A stretch of 64,000 bases of DNA from Actinomycetota bacterium (GTDB taxonomy: Bacteria > Actinomycetota > Thermoleophilia > Solirubrobacterales > Solirubrobacteraceae): contig VAYS01000023.1 of NCBI GenBank assembly GCA_005883215.1, forward strand, positions 32,849 through 96,848, read 5' to 3'. Under the pieces are notes generated by a model, which was not told the DNA's origin, searched no databases, and was given only the letters and a program-made list of their open reading frames with translations. A program made the position numbers and the translations under genes. Below, in pieces: positions 53,846 through 63,171 of this stretch; position 1 is the first letter of the stretch, and each line of letters starts with the position of its first letter.

Positions 53846-53885
53846 ACCAGATGCAGCGGCTCCCGCCATTTGCGAGCCTTGCCCG

Positions 53886-54125
53886 ATGGAGCCCGACCCG
53901 GACATCCAGCGGCTGACCCAGGGCCTCAACCGGGCGGGGGTGAAGACCAAGTGCCCGGCGTGCGGCGCCAAGGAGTCGGTGCCCGCCGAGCGGCCGGTCC
54001 TGCTCCCCGCCGCGGGGACCGGGGAGGGGTTTTCCGCGCTAGCCGTCGTATGCAAGAACTGTGGTCACATCGGCCTGCACGCCGCGGGCGTGCTGGGCCG
54101 GCTCAGTGACTCGCAGGAGGCCTGA
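53886..54125 (+). CDS. Small zinc-ribbon protein
   Basis: A 79-residue protein with CPAC (Cys23, Cys26) and CKNC (Cys56, Cys59), a split zinc ribbon, and an intervening GTGEGFSALAVV strand. It resembles small regulators or RNA-binding ribbons, but I do not recognise a named family. The four cysteines and the codon pattern argue for a real gene. It sits alone between dxs and tlyA with the CRP-like palindrome in front. Confidence 0.65.
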   Translation: MEPDPDIQRLTQGLNRAGVKTKCPACGAKESVPAERPVLLPAAGTGEGFSALAVVCKNCGHIGLHAAGVLGRLSDSQEA

Positions 54126-54175
54126 CAGAACGCGGCGCCAGGCCGCGTCCGGGGCCCGACGCTACGGTTTCGGCC

Positions 54176-55000
54176 GTGGCCCGGCTCCGGCTCGATGCCC
54201 TGCTCGCCGAACGCGGCATCTTTCAGTCGCGCTCCCGCGCCGCCGCGTCGGTGCTCGCCGGCGAGGTCCATGTCGGCGCCGAGCGCCGGCTCGCCGACAA
54301 GCCCGGGCAGCTGGTCGACGACGACGAGATCGTCGCGGTCGCCGAGCCGCCTCGCTACGCGTCCCGGGGCGGCATCAAGCTGGCCAATGCGATTGCGGCG
54401 ACCGGTCTGTCGGTCGCGGGCCGGCGGGCGCTGGACGTCGGCGCCTCCGCCGGGGGGTTCAGCGACTGTCTTCTCCAGCACGGTGCGCGGGACGTGATCG
54501 CGGTCGACGTCGGCTACGGCGAGCTGCACTGGCGGCTTCGCCAGGATCCCCGCGTACACGTGCTGGAGCGAACCAACGCCCGCCATCTGACGCCGGCCGA
54601 TCTGCCCCACCGGCCCGATCTGGCCACCATCGACGTCTCGTTCATCTCGCTGGCCAAGGTGCTCCCGGCCGTGCTGGGCTGCCTGCCCGAGCGCTTCGAC
54701 TGCCTGGCCCTGGTCAAACCCCAGTTCGAGGCCGGCCGTGAGCAGGTGGGCAAGGGCGGAGTGGTGCGCTCGGCCGACGTCCGCCGGCGCGTCCTGGCCG
54801 ACGTCGGCGCCGCGGCGGCGGCGCTCGACGCCGGCGTGCTGGGCTTCGTCTCCTCCGGGCTACCGGGCCCCAAGGGCAACCGCGAGACGTTCGTGTGGCT
54901 GGCCGAGCCCGCACGCCCCGGCGCGCACCGCCGGGCCCGCGACCTCGAGCCTCTGGCCCAGGTCGCCGAGCCGCAGGTTGCGCCGGAGGGGAAAGGATGA
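54176..55000 (+). CDS. tlyA: TlyA family rRNA (cytidine-2'-O)-methyltransferase
   Basis: A 274-residue enzyme. An S4 RNA-binding domain (LRLDALLAERGIFQSRSRAAASVLAGEVHVG) is followed by an FtsJ-type methyltransferase: ASRGGIKLANAI, LDVGASAGGFSDCLLQHGA (SAM site), DLATIDVSFISLAKVLP and LVKPQFEAGREQVGKGGVVR. TlyA methylates 16S and 23S rRNA and makes mycobacteria sensitive to capreomycin. The start is GTG 54176. The next gene, nadK, overlaps its stop. The tlyA-nadK-recN order is the same in M. tuberculosis. Confidence 0.94.
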   Translation: MARLRLDALLAERGIFQSRSRAAASVLAGEVHVGAERRLADKPGQLVDDDEIVAVAEPPRYASRGGIKLANAIAATGLSVAGRRALDVGASAGGFSDCLLQHGARDVIAVDVGYGELHWRLRQDPRVHVLERTNARHLTPADLPHRPDLATIDVSFISLAKVLPAVLGCLPERFDCLALVKPQFEAGREQVGKGGVVRSADVRRRVLADVGAAAAALDAGVLGFVSSGLPGPKGNRETFVWLAEPARPGAHRRARDLEPLAQVAEPQVAPEGKG

Positions 55001-55851
55001 GCCCGCGCGCGTTTCGGGTGCTGACCCACGGGCGGCCGTCCGAGGTCGCCGAGGGCCTGGAGCGCCTGGGGCGGGCCGCCGGGGAGCTGGACATCGAGCT
55101 GCGCTTCGACCACGAGGAGACCCGCAAGCACGGGCTCACCGCCCGCCCCGGGGTGGCCGTCGACGCCGACGGCGACGACGGTGTCGAGCTGGCGTTCGTG
55201 CTCGGGGGGGACGGCACGATCCTGCGCGCCCTTCGCCGGTTCAGCGGGACCGAGGTTGCGGTGCTGGCGGTCAACTTCGGCGAGGTCGGGTTCCTGGCCA
55301 CCCTCGAGGCCGACCGGGTGGAGGAGGCGGTCCGGCGGGCCTGCGCGGGTGACTTCGAGCTCATGCGGCTGCCCGGCCTGCTCGTGGAGGGCGCCCAAGC
55401 CGGGAGGGACCTGGCCCTGAACGACGTCTCCTTTCACCGCCGGGCGGGAAAGCGCGTGGCCGAGCTGTCCTACTCGCTCGACGAAACCGAGGTGGGAAGC
55501 GTGCGCTGCGACGGCCTGGTGGTTTCCACCCCGGCCGGCTCCACCGGCTATAACCTGGCCAACGGCGGCCCAGTGCTGGCGTGGGGAGTGGAGGGGTTCG
55601 TGGTGTCGTTCATCGCCCCGCACGCCCTCACCGCCCGCCCGCTGGTGGCGGCGCCGGCGGACCTGGTCACCGTCTATAACCGATCGCGCTGCGCCGTCGA
55701 CGTCTCCCTGGACGGCCGGCTGGTCGGCGAGCTGGCCCCCGGCGGCGAGAGCCGGGCCCGCTTCGTCCATGACGCCGGCCTGCTCGCCCAGCTGCCCGGC
55801 TCCTCCTTCTATCGCCGCCTGCGCGAGAAGTTCGGCGAGCTCTCTCGCTGA
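54997..55851 (+). CDS. nadK: NAD kinase
   Basis: A 284-residue kinase making NADP from NAD. The GGDGTIL motif is in VLGGDGTILRALR; NFGEVGFLATLE corresponds to the NxGxLGFL element; LNDVSFHRRAGKR, DGLVVSTPAGSTGYNLANGGP and HALTARPLV are conserved family blocks. ATG 54997 overlaps the tlyA stop (ATGA) and follows a GGAAAGGA ribosome site. Longer open sequence upstream is antisense-free shadow of tlyA. A 22-bp repeat array begins inside its stop codon. Confidence 0.94.
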   Translation: MSPRAFRVLTHGRPSEVAEGLERLGRAAGELDIELRFDHEETRKHGLTARPGVAVDADGDDGVELAFVLGGDGTILRALRRFSGTEVAVLAVNFGEVGFLATLEADRVEEAVRRACAGDFELMRLPGLLVEGAQAGRDLALNDVSFHRRAGKRVAELSYSLDETEVGSVRCDGLVVSTPAGSTGYNLANGGPVLAWGVEGFVVSFIAPHALTARPLVAAPADLVTVYNRSRCAVDVSLDGRLVGELAPGGESRARFVHDAGLLAQLPGSSFYRRLREKFGELSR

Positions 55852-55938
55852 CCGCCGGGCGGCGGCGACCGTGCCGCCGGGCGGCGGCGACCGTGCCGCC
55901 GGGCGGCGGCGACCGTGCCGCCGGGCGGCGGCGACCGT
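55851..55938. repeat. Four 22-bp tandem repeats between nadK and recN
   Basis: Units at 55851, 55873, 55895 and 55917 read (A/G)CCGCCGGGCGGCGGCGACCGT and differ only in the first base of unit 1. The array starts in the nadK stop codon and ends 34 bases before the recN GTG. The period is not a multiple of three, and each unit contains the palindrome CCGCCCGG-like core CGCCGGGCGG, so local hairpins are likely. Confidence 0.9.
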
Positions 55939-55972
55939 GGATCCGTCACCGCCCGCTGATACACCCCGGACC

Positions 55973-57658
55973 GTGCTGGCCGAGCTGCGGGTGGAGAACC
56001 TGGTGTTGATCGAGCGCGCCGAGCTGCGGCTGACGGCGGGTCTCAACGTGCTCACCGGCGAGACCGGGGCGGGCAAGACGGTGCTCGCCCACGCCATGGA
56101 CCTGCTCCTGGGGGGCCGCGCCCGGCCGGGGATCGTACGACCGGGCGCCGCCGAGGCCTACGTGGAGGGCGCCTTCGAGCTACCCGACGGGCTGGCGGCG
56201 GGCGTCGCCGAGCGCTTGGCGCCCGACGCCCCCGAGCTCGTGCTCGCCCGGCGGGTGGCGGCCGACGGCCGCACGCGCGCCTACGTCAACGGCAGGTCGG
56301 CCACGGTGTCGGACCTGCGTCAGGTCGGCGGTGAGCTGCTCGCCTTCTACGGCCAACACGAGCACCGAAAGCTCACGCTCGCCTCGGCGCAGCTGGAGCT
56401 CCTGGACGGGTTCTGCGGGGACCAGCAGGCGGCCGACCGGGCGGGCTGCGCCGCCTCGCACGCCCTGGCCCGAGAGGCCCAGGAGGAACTCGATCGCCTG
56501 GCCGAGCTCGGCGGTGCCCGCGAACGCGAGCTCGACCTGCTTCGCTTCGAGCTGGCCGAGATCGAGGAGATCGGCCCCGAGGAGGCCGAGTACGCCGAGC
56601 TGGTTTCCGAGCGCGAGCGCCTACGGCACTTAGACGCCCTGACCGGCGCGGCGATCGGCGCCGCCGAGGCGGTGGCCGGCGCCGACGACCCTGGCGCCGG
56701 CCCGGGGGCGGTGACGCTGCTGGCCGGGGCCGGGGCGGCGCTGGACCGGGCCGGGGGCGTGGACCCTCAGCTCGATGCCCTCGGCGAGCGCCAGCGGGCC
56801 CTGACCGTGGAGGCCGAGGAGCTGGCGCGCGAGCTCCGGGCCTACGGCGAGGGACTCGAGGTCCAGCCCGGGCGCCTGGAGCAGGTCGAGGAGCGTCTGG
56901 CCGACGTCGAGCGCCTGATGCGAAAGCACGGGGGGAGCGTGTCCTCGGTGCTCGACCACGCCGCGCAGTGTCGTCGCCGCTGCGCGGAGCTCGACTCGGC
57001 CGAAGAGGCGACAGGGCGCGCCCGCGCACGGCTGGCCGAGGCTCAGGGCGCCATCGGGCGCCACGCCGGCGCGCTGCGCCGGCGCCGCCGCGCCGCCGCG
57101 CCGCGCCTGGCCCGGGCGGTGCAGGCGCGGCTCGCCGACCTGGCCATGGAGGGCGCGACGTTCGAGGTGGAGCTGAGCCAGCGCCCGGCGGGACCCACCG
57201 GCGCCGACGGGGTCGAGTTTCGGATCGCCCCCAACCCCGGGGTCCCCGCCGGACCGGTGCGGGAGATCGCCTCGGGGGGCGAGCTCTCCCGGGTGATGCT
57301 CGCGCTGATGGGTGCGGCGAGCGCCGGCGGCGCTCCCACCCTGGTCTTCGACGAGGTCGACGCCGGCATCGGGGGCCACACCGCGCGGGCGGTGGGAGAG
57401 GCACTGCGCGAGCTCGCCCGGCACCGGCAGGTCCTGTGCATCACCCATCTGCCCCAGGTGGCCTCGCTGGCCAAGCGCCACTTCTCCATCGCCAAGGACG
57501 ACCCCGCCGACCGCCCCCGGGAAGGCGCCACCACTCGGGCCGAGGTGCGCGAGCTGGCCGAGGCGGAGGTGGTGGGGGAGCTGGTGCGGATGCTCGGCGC
57601 CGACGGCGGCGACGCGGCCGCGCGGCGCCACGCCCGCGAGCTGCGGCGGGCCGCCTGA
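55973..57658 (+). CDS. recN: DNA repair protein RecN
   Basis: A 561-residue SMC-like ATPase for double-strand break repair. LAELRVENLVLIERAELRL starts the head, Walker A is GETGAGKTVLAHAM, ABC-like AYVNGRSATV and a long coiled coil (about 150-400) follow, then EIASGGELSRVMLAL signature, Walker B TLVFDEVDAGIGG and ITHLPQVASLAKRH. GTG 55973 is chosen where homology begins; GTG 55937, which adds 12 residues, is also possible. The 22-bp repeats lie just upstream. Confidence 0.93.
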   Translation: MLAELRVENLVLIERAELRLTAGLNVLTGETGAGKTVLAHAMDLLLGGRARPGIVRPGAAEAYVEGAFELPDGLAAGVAERLAPDAPELVLARRVAADGRTRAYVNGRSATVSDLRQVGGELLAFYGQHEHRKLTLASAQLELLDGFCGDQQAADRAGCAASHALAREAQEELDRLAELGGARERELDLLRFELAEIEEIGPEEAEYAELVSERERLRHLDALTGAAIGAAEAVAGADDPGAGPGAVTLLAGAGAALDRAGGVDPQLDALGERQRALTVEAEELARELRAYGEGLEVQPGRLEQVEERLADVERLMRKHGGSVSSVLDHAAQCRRRCAELDSAEEATGRARARLAEAQGAIGRHAGALRRRRRAAAPRLARAVQARLADLAMEGATFEVELSQRPAGPTGADGVEFRIAPNPGVPAGPVREIASGGELSRVMLALMGAASAGGAPTLVFDEVDAGIGGHTARAVGEALRELARHRQVLCITHLPQVASLAKRHFSIAKDDPADRPREGATTRAEVRELAEAEVVGELVRMLGADGGDAAARRHARELRRAA

Positions 57659-57699
57659 GTCGCCCTCAGGCGGCCGCGGGCGCTACGCTCGTCAGCTCA

Positions 57700-58881
57700 G
57701 TGTCCGTCGCACCCGCACGCAGCGCGCCGGCATCGGTGGGCGTGGGGCCCGGCCCGCGTACGATCATCGGCAACGCGCGGCCGGGCCGGCGCACCAAGGT
57801 GCTGGTCAAGCGCCTCAAGAAGGGCGACATCGCGGTGCTCGACCACCACGATCTCGATCGCGTCTCGGCCGAGGATCTGATCCGCATCGGCGTCGCCGCG
57901 GTGCTCAACTGCCAACGCTCGACCAGCGGCCGCTACCCGAACATGGGTCCCCTGCTGCTCGTGCAGGCCGGCATCCCCCTGGTCGACCTGCCCGACGACC
58001 ACCTGTTCAGCGTGCTGCGCGACGGTGACCCGATCGCCGTCGAGGACGGACGCGTCCTGCGGGAGGGCGAGCTCGTCGCCCAAGGCATCGTGCAGGACCC
58101 GCAGTTGGTCCGCCAGGCCACCGAGGAACGAAGGCGCCAGATCGGCGAGGCGCTCGAGAGCTTCGCCCACAACACGATCGAGCACATGCGCGAGGAGCGC
58201 GAGCTGCTGGCCGGACGCATCGATCTGCCCCAGTTCGACACCGACTTTCGCGACCGCCCCGCGCTGGTGGTGGTGCGCGGGGTCGACCATCAACGCGACC
58301 TGCGCGCCCTGCGTCCCTTCATCCGCGACACCCGACCGGTGCTCGTGGGCGTCGACGGGGGCGCGGGCGCCATCCTCGAGGCGGGATTCAAGCCGGACAT
58401 GATCGTGGGGGACATGGACTCCGCCGATGCGGCCACGCTCGGCTGCGGCTGCGAGCTGGTCGTGCACGCCTATCCCGACGGTCGCTCTCCCGGCCAGGGG
58501 CGGCTCGAGCAGCTCGGACTGGACTACAAGGTGGTGCCCGCGCCGGGCACCAGCCAGGACGTGGCCATGCTGGTCGCAGCCGAGAAGGGCGCCCAGCTGA
58601 TCGTCTCAGTCGGGTCGCACTTCAACCTGGTCGAGTTCCTGGACAAGAACCGCCGCGGAATGTCCTCGACGTTCCTCACCCGGCTGCGCATCGGCGAGAT
58701 CCTGATCGATGCCAAGGGCGTCTCGCGCCTGTACCGGCCGGCGCCCGGCTACCGGCCGGTGCTGGCCATGCTCGGCGTCGGGCTGGCGGCCCTGGTGGCC
58801 ATCGTGTGGGCCACGCCGGGCCTGCGCGAGGTGGCCCAGCTCCTCTGGCTGAAGCTCAAGCTGCTGCTCGGCCTGGGCTAG
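57700..58881 (+). CDS. steA: SteA-like cell-division protein
   Basis: A 393-residue protein. TKVLVKRLKKGDIAVLDHHDLDRVSAEDLI opens an N-terminal domain, PVLVGVDGGAGAILEAGFKPDMIVGDMDS is a nucleotide/thiamin-pyrophosphokinase-like Rossmann segment, and a single helix (about 348-367) anchors the C-terminus. This matches SteA, which with SteB localises to the divisome in Corynebacterium and affects peptidoglycan hydrolase activity. It is followed by its partner mctB/steB. The start is GTG 57700, 41 bases after recN; sequence upstream in frame is recN shadow. Confidence 0.88.
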   Translation: MSVAPARSAPASVGVGPGPRTIIGNARPGRRTKVLVKRLKKGDIAVLDHHDLDRVSAEDLIRIGVAAVLNCQRSTSGRYPNMGPLLLVQAGIPLVDLPDDHLFSVLRDGDPIAVEDGRVLREGELVAQGIVQDPQLVRQATEERRRQIGEALESFAHNTIEHMREERELLAGRIDLPQFDTDFRDRPALVVVRGVDHQRDLRALRPFIRDTRPVLVGVDGGAGAILEAGFKPDMIVGDMDSADAATLGCGCELVVHAYPDGRSPGQGRLEQLGLDYKVVPAPGTSQDVAMLVAAEKGAQLIVSVGSHFNLVEFLDKNRRGMSSTFLTRLRIGEILIDAKGVSRLYRPAPGYRPVLAMLGVGLAALVAIVWATPGLREVAQLLWLKLKLLLGLG

Positions 58882-58926
58882 TTGGCGGTCGGACCGGCCG
58901 CGGCGGCGCAGTAGCCTGCGCCCGCC

Positions 58927-59805
58927 GTGTTCGATATCCGCTACCACGCTCTCTCGCTCGCCGCGGTGCTGATCGCCCTCGTCGTGGGCCTGTTGCTGGG
59001 CGTCGCCATCGGCGATGCCAACCTCGTATCCTCGGCCGAGAAAGGCGTCTCCTCCTCGCTGCGCAAGGACATCACCGCCGCGCAGCGCGCGAACACCAAG
59101 CTGCGCCGCCAGCTGGCGGTCCGACGCCGCTATGAGGACCAGATCTACCCCACGCTGGTCAGCGGCCAGCTCCCGCGCCGGCGGATCGGCCTGGTGTTCC
59201 TGGGGGCCTCCTCGGACCGGCTGGTGGCGTTGGTGCGCGCGGCCCTGGTCGAGACCGGCGCCGATCTGCGCCAGGTGGTGGTGGTGCGCGAGCCGCCGGA
59301 TCTCAACGGCCTGTCCTCGGCGGCGGCGGGAACCTCCTACGGTCAGCTGGCCCGCAACCCCGGCCTCGTGCGCACCCTCGGCCAGCGGGTCGGAAGCGAG
59401 CTCGTGCGGGGGGTCCGCCGTGCCCGGGGCCGCCTGCTCGACCGGGTAAAGAACGTGCTGTTCAGCTCCTCGGACGGCTCGCTCGACCGCCTCGACGCGA
59501 TGGTCGTCGTGCGCGACCACCCGCCGCTGCCCTCCGCCGGGCGTGGGCTCAGCGACCAGCTGGACGCCGGATTGCTCGAGGGCCTGACCTCGACCAACGT
59601 GCCGGTGGTGGGCGGCGAGCTGACCTCGACCAACCCGTCGCAGGTGCCCTGGTATCGCCAGCAGAACCTGGACAGCGTGGATGACCTCGACGACATCTCG
59701 GGCCGTCTGGCGCTCGTGTTCGCCCTGGCCGGGGCGCACGGCGCCTACGGGCAGAAGCAGACGGCCGAGGCGCTCCTGCCCCGCGGAGCCAACGGGCTGC
59801 GCTAG
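58927..59805 (+). CDS. MctB/SteB-family membrane-anchored protein
   Basis: A 292-residue protein. FDIRYHALSLAAVLIALVVGLLLGVAIGD contains the N-terminal helix; a coiled coil (about 40-75) and an extracytoplasmic alpha/beta domain (RIGLVFLGASSDRLVALV) follow. This is the DUF3186 family: MctB in M. tuberculosis (copper resistance, channel-like) and SteB in Corynebacterium (partner of SteA at the septum). Position after steA favours the SteB role. The start is GTG 58927. The next gene begins two bases after its stop. Confidence 0.88.
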   Translation: MFDIRYHALSLAAVLIALVVGLLLGVAIGDANLVSSAEKGVSSSLRKDITAAQRANTKLRRQLAVRRRYEDQIYPTLVSGQLPRRRIGLVFLGASSDRLVALVRAALVETGADLRQVVVVREPPDLNGLSSAAAGTSYGQLARNPGLVRTLGQRVGSELVRGVRRARGRLLDRVKNVLFSSSDGSLDRLDAMVVVRDHPPLPSAGRGLSDQLDAGLLEGLTSTNVPVVGGELTSTNPSQVPWYRQQNLDSVDDLDDISGRLALVFALAGAHGAYGQKQTAEALLPRGANGLR

Positions 59806-59807
59806 CC

Positions 59808-60614
59808 GTGGCCGGGGAGCCGGCCGGGAGGCCCCCGGAGATCGACCGGGCCCGCGACCTGGGCGACCTGCTGAGCACGACGCTTCGGCTTTGGGGACGC
59901 CACCTGGGCGCCCTGAGCGCGGTCGCCGTCTCGGTCGTGGTGGTGGTCGACACGATCGCCGCCGCCGGGCTGGACGAACTGACTAGCCCCTACCGGGCCC
60001 GTCCGTCGGTGCGCGAAGAGACGATCTCGCTGCTCATCTACCTGCTCGTCACCTTCCCGGTCGTCACCGCCGCCCAGACCCGGATCGTCCTCGAAGCCGC
60101 CGCCGATCGCCGCCCCAGCCCGTGGCGGGCGATCGCCGAAGCGGCCGACCTGTTCCGAACCCTCCTGCTCGCGGTTATCGCCTACGTCCTGGCGGTGCTG
60201 GTCGGGAGCATCCTGATCATTCCCGCCATCTACTTCGCCGTCAGCTTCTACCTCTTCATCCCCGCCGTGGTGGCCGACCGGCGGCGAGGCCTGGACGCGC
60301 TGCGCCGCAGCGCCGAGCTGGTCCGCGGCCGGTGGTGGCGGGTGCTGGGAATCGGCTTGGTCTACGCGGTGATCATCACCCTGCTCACCGGGCCCCTCGG
60401 ATCGGGCTTCGACGAGCTCGCCCGCGCCGCTAACGCCGAGGTCCTGTTCGTGGTGGGGACCATGGTCGTGCAGACGGTCACGCTCTCCTTCGTCTCGGTG
60501 GGAGCCACCTTGGTGTTCTTCGACCTCCGCGCCCGCCACGCGGGCGCCAGCCCGACCCCGGCCCCGGTCGGGCGTCGGGATCGGGACCCCGACGAGCCGC
60601 CCGGGTCAGACTGA
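59808..60614 (+). CDS. Polytopic membrane protein
   Basis: A 268-residue protein with five to six hydrophobic helices. LGDLLSTTLRLWGRHLGALSAVAVSVVVVVDTIAAAG, PWRAIAEAADLFRTLLLAVIAYVLAVLVGSILIIP, DALRRSAELVRGRWWRVLGIGLVYAVI resemble the DUF975/YciC-type or glycerophosphodiesterase-membrane domain family (RSxELxRGxWWRV). Function is unknown. Its placement between mctB/steB and pyrG, with tight spacing, suggests the same transcript as the envelope genes. The start is GTG 59808. The C-terminal 30 residues are charged and cytoplasmic. Confidence 0.72.
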   Translation: MAGEPAGRPPEIDRARDLGDLLSTTLRLWGRHLGALSAVAVSVVVVVDTIAAAGLDELTSPYRARPSVREETISLLIYLLVTFPVVTAAQTRIVLEAAADRRPSPWRAIAEAADLFRTLLLAVIAYVLAVLVGSILIIPAIYFAVSFYLFIPAVVADRRRGLDALRRSAELVRGRWWRVLGIGLVYAVIITLLTGPLGSGFDELARAANAEVLFVVGTMVVQTVTLSFVSVGATLVFFDLRARHAGASPTPAPVGRRDRDPDEPPGSD

Positions 60615-60662
60615 GCGGGGCCGGGTAAATCGCGTGTCCGCTCGCGCCGCTACGGTGGCCCG

Positions 60663-61493
60663 GTGCACGCCGTCCCCTTCGTCCTGGCCTCGATTGTGGC
60701 GGCCGGGATGGCACCCGCGGGGCTGCGCGAGCTGCACGAGCGGGGGCTCGTGCGGGACAACTACCGCGGTCGCGCCCTGCCCTGCCCGGCCGGCCTGGTC
60801 GTGGTGGCGGCGGCCGCGGCGGCGCTGGTGCCGCTGGCCGGATTGGCGCAGCTCGCCGGGGCTCACTGGCTGCGCCCGGAGCTGCCCACGGTCGCGCTCT
60901 ACGCCTTCGGGGTGGCCTTCCTGGGATTGGCCGACGACGCGCTGGTGGGAGGGGCCCGGGGCTGGCGCGGCCACGGCGCGGCGCTGCTGCGGGGACGGCT
61001 GAGCCCCGGCGCCCTGAAGGCGGTGGGCTCGCTGGGACTGGCCCTCCTGGCCCTCGCCGGTCCCGGACGCAGCGACGCCGACTACCTGCTCGGCGCCGCG
61101 GTCCTGGTCCTGGCCACCAACCTGTTCAACCTGCTCGACCTCAGGCCCGGTCGCTCGATCAAGGCCTTGGCGCTGCTGGGCGTCGGCCTCTCGCTGGGGG
61201 CCTGGGATCTGGCGCCGCTGTGGGCGCTGGGCCTGTTCGCGGGACCGGTGCTCGTGCTCGGGCTCTATGACCTGCGCGAGCGCGCCATGCTCGGCGACAC
61301 CGGATCCAATCTGGTGGGCGCGCTGGCTGGCCTGTGGCTGGTTCTCACCCTCTCGACGCTCGGTCTGGCCATCGCCCTGGCGATCATGGCGCCGATCACC
61401 CTGTACGGCGAATTCCGCTCAATATCCGCACTGGTGGAGCGGGTGCCGCTACTGCGTCACTTAGACTCACTGGGACGCCCCCTGCATGCCTGA
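60663..61493 (+). CDS. MraY/WecA-like glycan phosphotransferase homolog
   Basis: A 276-residue membrane protein with eight to nine helices and the family's polar loops: [12 protein letters not shown] (DD pair), [18 protein letters not shown] and [16 protein letters not shown]. This layout is that of polyprenyl-phosphate N-acetylhexosamine-1-phosphate transferases (MraY, WecA/GlcNAc type), though shorter (276 versus about 350), lacking the first helices and the HIHH-type motif of MraY. It may be a diverged paralog. The start is GTG 60663; pyrG overlaps its last 8 bases. Confidence 0.75.
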   Translation: MHAVPFVLASIVAAGMAPAGLRELHERGLVRDNYRGRALPCPAGLVVVAAAAAALVPLAGLAQLAGAHWLRPELPTVALYAFGVAFLGLADDALVGGARGWRGHGAALLRGRLSPGALKAVGSLGLALLALAGPGRSDADYLLGAAVLVLATNLFNLLDLRPGRSIKALALLGVGLSLGAWDLAPLWALGLFAGPVLVLGLYDLRERAMLGDTGSNLVGALAGLWLVLTLSTLGLAIALAIMAPITLYGEFRSISALVERVPLLRHLDSLGRPLHA

Positions 61494-63144
61494 CACACGA
61501 CGCCCCACTCGCTTCATCTTCGTCACCGGGGGCGTCGTTTCTTCGCTGGGCAAGGGGATCGCCTCGGCGTCGATCGGGCGCCTGCTCGTCGCGCGCGGGC
61601 TCAGCGTGGCCCTGCAGAAGTTCGATCCCTACATAAACGTCGACCCGGGGACGATGTCCCCCTACCAGCACGGCGAGGTGTTCGTCACCGAGGACGGCGC
61701 CGAGACCGATCTGGACCTCGGCCACTACGAGCGCTTCACCGACGTCAACACCAGCCGGGCCTCGAACGTCACGGCGGGCGGCGTCTATCACACGGTCATC
61801 CGCCGCGAGCGGCGCGGGGACTACCTGGGCGGCACCGTCCAGGTCGTGCCCCATATCACCGACGAGATCAAGCAGCGCATACACCTGATCGCCCAGACCA
61901 ACGACGTGGATGTCGTGGTGGTCGAAGTGGGCGGCACCGTTGGCGACATCGAGTCGCTGCCCTTCCTGGAGGCGATCCGCCAGTTCCCGGTCGACGTGGG
62001 CCGGCGCAACTGCATGTTCATCCATTTGACGTTGGTCCCCTATATCGGCCACGCCGGCGAGCTGAAGACCAAGCCCACCCAGCACTCGGTCAACGAGCTG
62101 CGCCGCATCGGTATCGCCCCCGACATGGTGGTGTGCCGCTCGGAGGGGGCGCTCTCACCGGAGATCAGGCGCAAGATCGCCCTGTTCGCCAGCCTGGGGG
62201 CCGAGTCGGTCGTCTCCGCCTACGACGTCGACAACATCTACAAGGTCCCGCTCGTCTTTCGCGACGAGGGCGTCGACGAGCTGATCGTCGAGCAGTTCGG
62301 CTTGAGCGCCGCGCCGCCCGAGCTCCAGGCGTGGCAGAGCCTCGCCCGGCGTGCCGACGAGGCCCAGGAGACGGTGCGCATCGCGCTGGTGGGCAAGTAC
62401 GTAAAGCTCGAGGACGCCTACCTGTCGGTGTCCGAGGCGTTGCGCCACGCCGCCTTCCTGCACGGCTGCCGCGTGGAGATCGACTGGATCGACTCCGAGA
62501 CGCTGCTCGGCGAGGACGGCGAGCGCGAGCGCCTGGCGCGGGCGGACGGGATCCTCATCCCCGGCGGCTTCGGTGGCCGCGGAATCGAGGGAAAGATCAC
62601 CGCCGCCCGGATCGCGCGCGAGGGCGAGATCCCCTACCTGGGCATCTGCCTGGGCATGCAGATCGCCGTCGCCGAGTACGCCCGCCACGTGGCCGGCATG
62701 GAAGGCGCCAACTCCACCGAGTTTGATCCCGAGACGCCGTTCCCGGTGATCGACCTGCTGCCCGAGCAGAAGGAGGTCGCCGACCTCGGCGGCACGATGC
62801 GCCTGGGGGCCGATCCGGTCAAGCTGCACACCGACACCCGGGTGCGCGACCTCTACGGCGAGGCGGTGATCTACGAGCGCCATCGCCACCGCTACGAGGT
62901 CAACAACCTGTTGCGCCGGCGGTTGGAATCGGCCGGTCTGCGGGTGTCGGGCACCTCGCCCGACGAGCGTCTGGTCGAGGTGGTCGAGCTGCAGGGGCAC
63001 CCGTTCTTCGTGGCCTCGCAGTTTCACCCCGAGTTCAAGTCGCGCCCCGAGCGCCCGGCCCCGCTGTTTCGCGAGTTCGTCGGGGCGGCGCTGTTGCCAG
63101 CGGGCCGCTCTGAGGCCGAGGCCTCGCCGGCGAGCACTTCCTGA
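61486..63144 (+). CDS. pyrG: CTP synthase
   Basis: A 552-residue enzyme converting UTP to CTP with ATP and glutamine. The synthase half has [50 protein letters not shown] and DLGHYERF. The amidotransferase half has [33 protein letters not shown], nucleophile Cys in [17 protein letters not shown], and a C-terminal His-Glu dyad in [15 protein letters not shown] 61486 overlaps the previous gene. In mycobacteria pyrG follows mctB, here with two genes in between. Confidence 0.97.
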   Translation: MPDTRRPTRFIFVTGGVVSSLGKGIASASIGRLLVARGLSVALQKFDPYINVDPGTMSPYQHGEVFVTEDGAETDLDLGHYERFTDVNTSRASNVTAGGVYHTVIRRERRGDYLGGTVQVVPHITDEIKQRIHLIAQTNDVDVVVVEVGGTVGDIESLPFLEAIRQFPVDVGRRNCMFIHLTLVPYIGHAGELKTKPTQHSVNELRRIGIAPDMVVCRSEGALSPEIRRKIALFASLGAESVVSAYDVDNIYKVPLVFRDEGVDELIVEQFGLSAAPPELQAWQSLARRADEAQETVRIALVGKYVKLEDAYLSVSEALRHAAFLHGCRVEIDWIDSETLLGEDGERERLARADGILIPGGFGGRGIEGKITAARIAREGEIPYLGICLGMQIAVAEYARHVAGMEGANSTEFDPETPFPVIDLLPEQKEVADLGGTMRLGADPVKLHTDTRVRDLYGEAVIYERHRHRYEVNNLLRRRLESAGLRVSGTSPDERLVEVVELQGHPFFVASQFHPEFKSRPERPAPLFREFVGAALLPAGRSEAEASPASTS

Positions 63145-63171
63145 CGGCCCGCGCTGGCAAGATCCCCGTCG

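Noticed and set aside
56968..57699. Upstream extension of the steA frame
   Set aside because: Out-of-frame shadow of recN; the SteA domain starts near GTG 57700.
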